A DNA stretch of 64,000 nt from Lachnospiraceae bacterium. Lineage in GTDB: Bacteria; Bacillota; Clostridia; Lachnospirales; Lachnospiraceae. The notes beneath the pieces were generated by a model that saw nothing but the letters and a program-made list of their open reading frames with translations, made no database searches and was not told where the DNA came from. The translations under genes and the position numbers were made by a program. Location of the stretch: contig QXXL01000005.1 of the NCBI GenBank assembly GCA_009911505.1, positions 1 to 64,000 on the forward strand, in the 5' to 3' direction. Below, piece by piece: positions 1 to 8,700 of the stretch; positions within the stretch are counted from its first letter, which is position 1, and the number at the start of each line of letters is the position of its first letter.

Positions 1-27
1 ACCCCTGAACACAGACCCAGACGCATA

Positions 28-60
28 CCCTGCCCCCTGACTGACGGCCCCTTTGCCAAA
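28..60 (+). repeat. Dispersed repeat, type B core
   Basis: This carries the core GACTGACGGCCCCTTTGCC, preceded by a C-rich stretch. The same core lies at 48938-48981 on the plus strand and at 24769-24810 in reverse complement. Here the tail is AAACAACCCCTAA, a variant of the AAACACGCTCTAA tail of the 48.9-kb copy. The copy lies in the gene-free first 283 bases of the window. Its function is unknown. Confidence 0.7.
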
Positions 61-147
61 CAACCCCTAAATAATCATTATACCCATTTTAAAAATGTAA
101 TCAATAAAATCATCAGAAAATTTCAAAACAAACACCTTTCTCTATAC

Positions 148-190
148 GTTAAATACATTTGACAAAAAGCATTTTTCAAACACGCTCTAA
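148..190 (+). repeat. Dispersed repeat, type A (ACACGCTCTA end)
   Basis: The right end reads GCATTTTTCAAACACGCTCTAA and is identical over more than 20 bases to the copy at 48510-48558. The two also share a similar left part (CATTTGACAAAAAGC here, CATCTGTCAGAAAGC there). It sits just upstream of the promoter of the small membrane-protein gene. The rest of positions 1-283 holds no gene that I can see. Confidence 0.75.
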
Positions 191-210
191 CCAAAATTCC
201 CCCGCCACCA

Positions 211-239
211 TTGACAAATCCCATTTTATCTGCCATAAT
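211..239 (+). promoter_or_regulatory. Sigma-A type promoter for the 284-905 gene pair
   Basis: The -35 box is TTGACA at 211-216 and the -10 box is CATAAT at 234-239, with a 17-base spacer. It is followed within 30 bases by the ribosome-binding site AGGAGAG and the ATG at 284. Confidence 0.75.
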
Positions 240-283
240 AAAAAAGATCTTACAACCAAAAAATACATAAGGAGAGTTGCACT

Positions 284-505
284 ATGGATAACAATGACAA
301 CGGCGGATTTCTCTGGGGACTTTTAGGCTGCTGTATCCCGATTGTAGGGCTGGTACTATTCCTCGTATGGAAAGACCAAAAGCCAAGGACAGCAAAAGCT
401 GCGGGAATCGGAGCTCTGATCAGCGTAAGCATTAGCGTCTTATGCTATATTATCTTCTTCGTGATCATGGGAGCAGCAGGTCTTGCCCTGGGGACATATA
501 CCTAA
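284..505 (+). CDS. Small two-helix membrane protein, unknown function
   Basis: This is a 73-residue protein with two hydrophobic segments (about residues 9-27 and 40-68) separated by a short basic loop rich in Lys and Arg. The start is supported by AAGGAGAG seven bases before the ATG and by a good promoter just upstream. The hydrophilic first eight residues are rich in Asn and Asp. It is followed one base after its stop codon by the DUF2085-like gene at 507, so the two are very likely co-transcribed and translationally coupled. I do not recognise a named family. A membrane role is inferred from hydrophobicity only. Confidence 0.75.
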   Translation: MDNNDNGGFLWGLLGCCIPIVGLVLFLVWKDQKPRTAKAAGIGALISVSISVLCYIIFFVIMGAAGLALGTYT

Positions 506-506
506 A

Positions 507-905
507 ATGGGCAAATTTCTAAGAATTTTTTTCGGTTGCCACGCCAGGCCGGATCGTTCCTTTTATTTCCACGGGAAACAATTTCCGATCTGCGCAAGGT
601 GCACCGGAGAATTAATGGGTATGGTCGCAGGCATACCCATTGTTATTTTTTGGGGCTGCCCGCACATTGGCGTCACCTTTCTTATGGCCCTCCCTTTGGT
701 CTTTGACGGATTTCTGCAAAGGCTTACCCCCTATGAAAGCGGCAATATCCGACGGCTTCTCACAGGTATCCTGTTCGGTATTGCGTTTATATCTCTTTTT
801 ATACACTTCCACCGTTTTTGCGTGCGGACCGCTGGCTTTATTTTAAAAATATGCGGCGCAGATACCGCAGCTGTTGACCAGATGATACACTCTTTTGGCG
901 GATAA
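507..905 (+). CDS. DUF2085-like membrane protein
   Basis: The protein has 132 residues from the ATG at 507, one base after the stop of the preceding gene. A TTG at 483 would extend it by eight residues into that gene and has no better ribosome-binding site. Near the N-terminus it has a CHARPDRSF segment and a CARCTG motif, the paired Cys/His signature I associate with DUF2085 membrane proteins. Several hydrophobic segments follow (about residues 35-60, 75-95). The biochemical role of the family is unknown; the conserved Cys and His suggest metal binding or redox activity. The partner gene upstream suggests a two-gene membrane unit. Confidence 0.7.
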   Translation: MGKFLRIFFGCHARPDRSFYFHGKQFPICARCTGELMGMVAGIPIVIFWGCPHIGVTFLMALPLVFDGFLQRLTPYESGNIRRLLTGILFGIAFISLFIHFHRFCVRTAGFILKICGADTAAVDQMIHSFGG

Positions 906-949
906 AGCTGCTTGTCCGCTTTCCATAACATCAGATTGGAGATATCCCT

Positions 950-2683
950 ATGGCTTTTGATGGAATTGTCGTAGCTAACCTTGTCTACGAGTTAAACCAG
1001 CATATTTTGAACAGTAAAATCAATAAAATCGCACAGCCTGAAAATGATGAGCTGTTGTTTACATTAAAAGGCCAAAACGGACAGCACCGGCTTGCAATGT
1101 CCGCCAGCGCCTCCCTGCCGTTTTTATACCTGACCAAGCAAAATAAACCAAGCCCGATGACAGCGCCCAATTTCTGCATGGTTCTGCGCAAGCACATTGC
1201 AAATGGCAGGATTGCCAGGATTTACCAGCCAGGCCTTGAGCGTATTATCCACTTTGAAATTGAACATCTTGACGATTTGGGGGATTTATGCCGCAAAACG
1301 CTAACAATCGAACTGATGGGCAAACACAGTAATATCATTTTCTGCAAAGAGGACGGCGTCATTATCGACAGTATTAAGCATGTTTCTGCCCAGGTCAGCT
1401 CCGTCCGGGAAGTCCTTCCTGGACGCACCTATTTTATACCGGATACAGCACAAAAAATTAACCCGCTTACCACATCCCAGGAAGATTTTTTTGCCTCCGT
1501 TTTTGGCAAACCCGTATCCATCTGCAAAGCCATCTACGGTTCCTATACTGGAATCAGCCCTGCCATTGCAAATGAAATCTGCTACCGGGCCGGGGTAGAC
1601 GGGGATTACCCCACCGCTTCCTTAGGGGAAGATGAAAAGCTGCATCTGTACCACCATTTTGACTGGTTTTTAACAGATATAAAAGAATGCCGTTTTTCCC
1701 CGAATATCGTATATAAGGGCAAAGAACCGGTTGATTTTGCAGCTGTCGTCTGTACAGAATACGAAGGGTGTGAAAGGGTAGGCTACAGCTGCATTTCCGA
1801 AGTCCTTGAAACTTATTATGCCAGCAAAAACAGCTATACCCGCATACGTCAAAAATCTTCCGATCTGCGCCGGATCGTTACAACTGCTTTGGAAAGGAGC
1901 CGCAAGAAATACAGCCTGCAGGCAAAGCAGCTAAAAGATACCGAAAAGCGGGAAAAATACCGTATTTACGGCGAGCTTTTAAACACGTATGGCTATGGTG
2001 CGCCGGAAGGGGCCAGGCAGCTGGAAGCGTTAAATTATTATACCAATGAAACCGTTATTATTCCGCTTGATGCGCAGCTTTCTGCTTTGGACAATGCCAA
2101 AAAATACTTTAACCGCTACAACAAGCTAAAACGCACGTATGAAGCTTTAACAGACTTGATTGAAGACACTAAAAACGAGACGCTCCACTTAGAAAGCATT
2201 TCTACTGCCCTTACGATTGCCGTTTCGGAAGATGATTTAACCCAGATCCGGGACGAGCTTGCAGAGTTTGGGTATATCCGCAAAAAACACGGAGACAAAA
2301 AATCTAAAATTAAAAGCAAGCCGTTTCATTATATTTCCTCGGACGGGTTCCATATGTACGTCGGAAAGAATAATTACCAAAATGACGAGCTGACATTTAA
2401 ATTTGCAACTGGGAATGACTGGTGGTTCCATGCAAAGGGAATGCCGGGGTCCCATGTGGTTGTGAAAACAGAAGGGGAAGAGCTTCCAGACCGTACTTTT
2501 GAAGAGGCAGGAAAACTGGCGGGGTATTATTCTAAGGGGCGTGAAAATGAAAAAGTAGAAATTGACTATCTCCAGAGGAAAAATGTGAAAAAGCCTAATA
2601 AAGGGGCGCCAGGATTTGTAGTTTACTATACGAATTATTCTTTGACAATCCATCCGGATATTACAGGGATTGAGCAGCTTTAA
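950..2683 (+). CDS. rqcH: Ribosome quality control protein RqcH (NFACT family)
   Basis: RqcH binds stalled 50S subunits carrying peptidyl-tRNA and recruits alanyl-tRNA to add C-terminal poly-alanine tails that mark the chain for degradation. It was formerly annotated as a fibronectin-binding protein. The 577 residues show the NFACT-N start (MAFDGIVVANLVYEL), the MGKHSN motif at 123-128, a charged coiled-coil region around 295-430 and the C-terminal NFACT-R domain with WWFHAKGMPGSHVVV near residue 491. Residues 97-98, reported as Asp-Arg and important for tRNA handling in Bacillus subtilis RqcH, read Glu-Arg here. The length is typical. A ribosome-binding site (GGAGATATCCCT) precedes the ATG, and the gene ends at a strong two-way terminator. 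Confidence 0.95.
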   Translation: MAFDGIVVANLVYELNQHILNSKINKIAQPENDELLFTLKGQNGQHRLAMSASASLPFLYLTKQNKPSPMTAPNFCMVLRKHIANGRIARIYQPGLERIIHFEIEHLDDLGDLCRKTLTIELMGKHSNIIFCKEDGVIIDSIKHVSAQVSSVREVLPGRTYFIPDTAQKINPLTTSQEDFFASVFGKPVSICKAIYGSYTGISPAIANEICYRAGVDGDYPTASLGEDEKLHLYHHFDWFLTDIKECRFSPNIVYKGKEPVDFAAVVCTEYEGCERVGYSCISEVLETYYASKNSYTRIRQKSSDLRRIVTTALERSRKKYSLQAKQLKDTEKREKYRIYGELLNTYGYGAPEGARQLEALNYYTNETVIIPLDAQLSALDNAKKYFNRYNKLKRTYEALTDLIEDTKNETLHLESISTALTIAVSEDDLTQIRDELAEFGYIRKKHGDKKSKIKSKPFHYISSDGFHMYVGKNNYQNDELTFKFATGNDWWFHAKGMPGSHVVVKTEGEELPDRTFEEAGKLAGYYSKGRENEKVEIDYLQRKNVKKPNKGAPGFVVYYTNYSLTIHPDITGIEQL

Positions 2684-2744
2684 AAGCGCCGGCAAAAAGG
2701 CTGTGGCAGGGGTTTCTGCCACAGCCTTTTTCTGCCGGCGCTTT
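2684..2744. terminator. Long two-way hairpin terminator
   Basis: The arms AAAGCGCCGGCAAAAAGGCT and AGCCTTTTTCTGCCGGCGCT, extended inward by GTGGCAG / CTGCCAC, form a nearly perfect hairpin of about 60 bases with a short loop. Poly-A and poly-T stretches let it work in both directions. It separates the convergent rqcH and the giant surface-protein gene, whose stop lies at 2756. Confidence 0.9.
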
Positions 2745-2755
2745 ATTTAAGGGCA

Positions 2756-5700
2756 TTAAGCTTTCGCATTTACAGCCTTGCTCCTGGCCCCATACACCTT
2801 CTTGCCCCCTATCACTGTATAGGCCTTAACTCTTACATAATACTTCTTTCCCTCTTTTAACTTCTTTAACGTAGCCTTGGTAGTTTTATTGTTTTTAATT
2901 ACTTTTTTGCTTACGTTTTTCTTAAAATTCTTATCGGTAGAGTACTCTATCACATATCCTTTGGCTTCTTTCTGCCTTTTCCAGGAAACAGCCATTTCCC
3001 CGCCCTTTTTCACAGTAACTTTTGCCTTTGCCTTCTTTGGCACAACGCGTATGGTTACTTGCACCTGTGCATCGCCCGCTGTAACTGTAACTATGGCTCT
3101 GCCGCACTTATGGAGCGTAACCTTGCCTGACGCTTCTACGGAAGCCACTTTCGGGCTGCTTGTCATGAAACGGATCGCTGTATCCGCCAGTGCGCCAATG
3201 ACAAATGGCTTGCTCCCAAGGGCTTTTGTATAAGAAGTTTGTGCTACGGCCAGGCTTGTTGTTGCTGTTCCGCCGCCAGACGTATTAGACGAATCCCCCT
3301 GCGTTCCTGTCTGAGGCGGCTGGTTGGTGCCTGTCTGTCCTTGATCTGGGCCTTCTACCGGGCCAGGGGGCAATATGCCTGCCTGTTTGACAACCAAGGT
3401 CACGATTTTTAATGCGGAATCCCGGTAATTTGCAGTTTCGGATGCCCAGACGCCGATTTCTGCCGTACCTGCCCCACGTATCATGACAATGCCATGGCCG
3501 TCAATAACGGCTACCGCAGGGTTGTTGCTGGAATAATGCAGCTTTCCATTGCCACTGGCTTTCGCGTTTAGAGGGAAAATCAAATCGTCCGTTGTCTTCT
3601 CTAAATCAAAAGCGATAACTACCTGTTCTGCCTTGCCAATCTCAAAGCCTTTTGTAATGCTCCCGGTGTAATTGCCTTTTCCAGTTACTGTTACCAGGCC
3701 CGTTCCGGCGTTTATGTTGTCAGTATAGGATACATCATATTCGGAGGAATCCAAACGGCTTCCACTGCCCATACGGCGGTATACTGTAACGCCTGGACGC
3801 TGTTCCTTACCGTCATATACCAGGCGGCCGGATATCTGAACATCAAATATGGCCTCACCACTTTCGTTTGCCCCGCCCAGGTCAGCAGGTACGGTATGCA
3901 GCGCTAAAGCAGCGCGTGCGCCAGTTTCTTCATCAATTACAATAACCTGTACCTCATCCTCCGGCGTTGTGACACGGTTTGGCGTAACAGCCAGCGCATT
4001 CCCATCTACACGGTAAGTGTAGGCGTCCGTTTGTTCATACTGCCAGAGAAGAGGGCGGTTTTCTTCTGCTTCTACGCCGTTTATTAGGACTTTTGCCGTA
4101 AGGCATTCTTCGCCTGCCCCGTAAGAAAACACCTTTTCTCCATTTTCACAATCAAATACCAGATCGACTACTTGTACGGTAACGCCTTCTTCCTGTATTT
4201 TGTCTAATATACCGCTTTCTTTTAGCTTGCTGCTGCAGATAATCGTCAGATTCTCTGCCCCGTCAAACGCGCCGCTGTTAATGCCCTCTATCGTATCTGG
4301 CAAAACGACCGTGATCCCATCGCAGCCATCAAACAGCCGCTCGCCTGTTTTCTCTAATGTCCCTGGCAAAACTATTTTTTCCAGAGAATCACAGCCTGCA
4401 AACGCACGGCTGCCAATTTCCGTAATGCCATCCGGCAGCTTGATTTCTGTTAAATCCTTACAATCCTCAAATGCACTTTCCGCTACTGAAACGACCTCAC
4501 AGCCTTCGATGGAAAGCTCCAGCCCTTCTTGCAGCTGCATCTGATCCTGCGTAAGGGCTGCTGGAATTTCAAGCCTAAAGCTTTCATCCTCTCCGTCTGC
4601 ATTGCCGCCTTCCTTTGCCCCGGCAGCTTTCGTGCTTTGTGCCAGCTGTCCTTCCGCCGCCTTCACACTGCGTGCTGCTGTTTTCGTCTGCGGATACAGC
4701 TCATAACGGCGTATACCTTTGATTTCCACCTTCATGTGGTTGTATTCATCAAAAGAAAGCACCCGGTAAATTGCATTCCGTTTCCCCTGCCGCTGCTCAA
4801 ATATGCCGCTGCCCCATTTTGCAAACAACTCGTATGCATCTTCATCCAGGATTGTCATACTGGTAAAACGTGTCCCTTTTCCATTGAAGTTTTCATCTTT
4901 TCCTGTATACCAGCCATAGAAAAAGTCATCGCTTCCATTTTCATAGCTTGGCAGCAGCGGCAGTGTGTTTTGCCCTTCCGGGTTATCTTTGACAGACTGC
5001 CCTTTTTTGCCGAGCATCACATCATAACGCTCCTCGCTTTGGTTGTGCATCGTCACCTTTGACTCGCCTTCCCCTGGTTCGATATCGCCGATATCCGGGC
5101 GGACTGTGACAGATATATTTTCTGTGACATTGGTAAGCGTATAATAACCCTCCGCGTCCAAATCTACGATATTTCCGTTCGCTTTTACAGACAGGGCCTG
5201 ATCTGGCCTTCCTTCTTCATCCAGGTAGCGGAAACGGTAAGTACCGCCATAGGCTACCCGATCCTCTTTCACATTTCCGTATGTATCAAGGGTATACCCG
5301 TCCACATCCGGCAGGCCTATTTTACACTCCGTATATGGGAACGTATAATACAACGTCAGGCTGCCGTCTGCGCCCAAAATACAATCGGTAAGCTCCGTAC
5401 CATTTAAAGTAACCTTCGTCTTTTCTGTAAACCGGTATCTTGGCTCAGCAGACAACACGAGCATGAGCCGGTGCGCTACCGCGAAATCCGCACGGCCGTC
5501 CGCGTCCGCATCACCATACCACTGGCTGCTTGCAATCCGATACCCTTCCATAGATGGCTGGCCTGTATCAGGAAGCGGTTCCCCGGCTGCCGGGGCATCC
5601 ACGGTTAAACCAATTTCCTCCAGCTCCTCCTTTTCAATGGCCTCACCAGCCAAGGAAGCACGCAGGCTTCCGATATAAGGGGCTTCCTTAGATTGGAATA

Positions 5701-8700
5701 CAACGTAAACCATATCTTGCGCGCCCATATCCCATTCCATATTTCCAAGATAGCGCTTGCCGCTCCGTCTCGCGTCCGTACGCGCCTGCTGTTCCCCATT
5801 TACGTCATAAAGGTAAATTTCAAAATTGACATTGCCAGAAACATTCAGCTTGTAGTGGTTCGTCTCCTGGGAGATAAATTTGTAAATATAGTAATTGCTG
5901 CCATATCCCAATACCATATCGTTTGCACGGGTATCCGACAGCTCTGCCGCCTGATCTTGAGAAAATGACAGCTCTTCAAATTCTGTTACCTTCTGTTCAC
6001 AGCCCTGATAGGAAAAATAAAGCTCCGTAACTGTAACGCCGTCTTCACGCACTTTTGCCTTGTAGAATCTGTTCAATTCGCCGCCACCGCCTTCAGGCGC
6101 CTTGGGGTAGCTGCTGTGTTCTGTCATAGTAACATTCTCTTTTGTACCGTCACGGTAAACAACGGCGTATTCCATTCCATACAAATCCAAATCGCCGGAT
6201 CGTTCAAACGGATAGTATGTACGTTTTTGAGGCTGTGCTACCAGCTCAAAGCCCGTAACCGGATTAGGCATAACCTCAAACAGGACCTCTTTCGTCACAT
6301 CCATGCAGCTAACCTTCAGCCGGTACATCCTGCCGCCATGTTCCCCTGTCTGCCCGGTCTGGAAAACACCTTCATATATCAGCTGGCAGCCGTCAATTTC
6401 CTGCCTAGAGCTGCCATCCCATACAAACGTTTCATCCGGCCTGCTTTCTTCTTTAAAATGCGCCGTGACAACAAGCCCTGCCGGGTTCGTATTTTCCAGG
6501 GAATATTCATAACAGCCTTCAAATGGGTTTACATCAATCGAAAGGGACTCAATTGGGTTTGGGGCATTTAGCCGGATCGGGATCTCTTTGATAACCCGGT
6601 CTGCCGGATCTCCGGGATCTGCTGCCCCTCCCATCTGGGTATAAGTATATACCAGGGCATTGTCGTCACGCAGCTGCGGCTTTTGATTCCACGGCTCCTC
6701 CGGATCCAGGTATTTCCAATCCACGTTATAGGATTTCCCAGCAATTGTAATATTCATGGAATACTCAGAGACATACTTTTCTTCTGTCCATCCGTTGGGA
6801 TACGTTAATTTTAGCGTCGTCCCTGACATACTTGGCCTAAGCCAGGAATTGGCCATCTCGTATTCATACCAGACCTTTTTCTTAGTATCCACCACTTCCA
6901 CGGCAGGCGAACCAAGATGCTGATCATTTAAAATGTCAGAACTGATATAACACTCATACGGGATCTGAGCCCTGTCTGCCCCACCTCTTATACTTACTAT
7001 ATAATAATATGTATGCCCTGGCTTTAACGGCTCCACAGCCTGCATGGGGATACCCCAGTCTCCTACAGTCATTTCAAACAGGCTTTGATCCCCGTCAAAT
7101 AAGCTGACATAAAAATTATGGTTGAAATTGTAGTCCCGGTACTCCTTTTCCACACAGAAGAATGAATATACCCCTTCCTTTTCCGGTGTAAAGGAATATA
7201 CCTGATATGGATGATCCCCATCCAATACAGCCGCTGCCTGCCCGTTATTCCGTAAAGGCTTTGGCTCCAAATCCTGCGGCTTAATATCGGCCGGAACCTG
7301 TGCCGTCTTATCAAAATAAGTAAACCTGATATACCGCCGGGATCTGCCTATACTTCCTGCTTCGTCGGGATCCAGTTCCGTCGCAACCTGCGATGTTATA
7401 GCTCTTGCGTCTTCTTCTACCAGGACACTTGACGTGTGCTCATGCACCTCAACCTCTCTTGTCCGGCCTCCGGTATAGGTGATTTTAAATTTTGCCCCAT
7501 ACAAATCCGGCTGTGCGTTCTGTCCAATACAAAGCAGGTCATCCGGCGCCTTTACCACCTCCAGGGACTCCAGTGGATTTTCCAATATGGTAATTGGCCC
7601 GGCCTGATACTGCTTTCCAAACAAGGTAAACACAATTGCGTTTTCCCCTACAGACGCAGTCCCGTTTGAAGTACTGCGCAGCCAGGCAAGGTTTATCTTA
7701 TAAGCCCTGCCCTGGAAGCTGACCTCCAATTCGCCGTCTGCAAAATTGCCCTTTACTGTTGCCGCATGGATGCTCCCGTCGTCAAATGTAACTTGGTACG
7801 CCAGCCCGCGCAACAGCCCCGATGACGACATGGTTTTATTTTCATAGAAATAATATGTATCGGTTTCCGGCATCCTTAAAACCTCAAACGAGGATACCGG
7901 GCTGTCTGCAATTGCCACGTCAAATTCTACACAGTTTTCCTGACAAAAGACGCTAACCACATAACTGCCTGGGGAAGACCAGTCGATCCGTTTCCAATCA
8001 AATGCTATGTACGGGGAAATCTCTGACCAGGGGGCAAATTCCTTCCCGGAATTATCATTGTATTTGTATTTTTTCGTCTCTCCCTTGGAATCTGTAAGTT
8101 CAATTTCTAATCCGTCCGCCGACAAGCAGTCATTCAAATGCTCGTTCTCTTTTATATAATAAAGCGTCCTTGCCGGCTCCTTCAAAATCTTCATATCTAC
8201 ATACACCGGGCTTGGCGAATCCGGCTCGCGCTCTTCTATCTGAATTTTAAACTCTGCACGCATATTCAAAAACGTAATATAAACCGTATGCTCCCCAGCC
8301 GAAAATCCATACGGGTACTCGTCCGTTTTGGGATAGCTGCGGAAATAATTCCGCCAGGTAGAAACAGCAGCGCCCTCGGGTGCATCTTGCCCGTAAGTAT
8401 AGGTATCATATTCTGTCTCGTTTTTGTAGGCACGTATCTCAAGGCCGCTTAAATTAATCCTTGTCGTATTATAAGGATATGTCAAAGTCTTGGGCAATTT
8501 TGAAATCTCCATACGGACATAAGGGTTTTGCCTTATATCTACGGTATAGGACGTTTCAAAATCCATATAAGATACCTTCACCTCATGTTCCCCGTAGCTT
8601 CCGCCGTCGCCGAGATATGTGTCAATATCCTTATAGCTGTTCCCGTTTAATTCCATACCAAAGCTCAGCTTATGAGCATAAGGCAGCCCATAGAACTGGC

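Noticed and set aside
4529-5062. Open frame of 177 codons on the plus strand opposite the giant surface-protein gene
   Set aside because: It lies wholly within a strong coding gene on the other strand, has no ribosome-binding site or family feature, and many such shadow frames occur across both giant genes.
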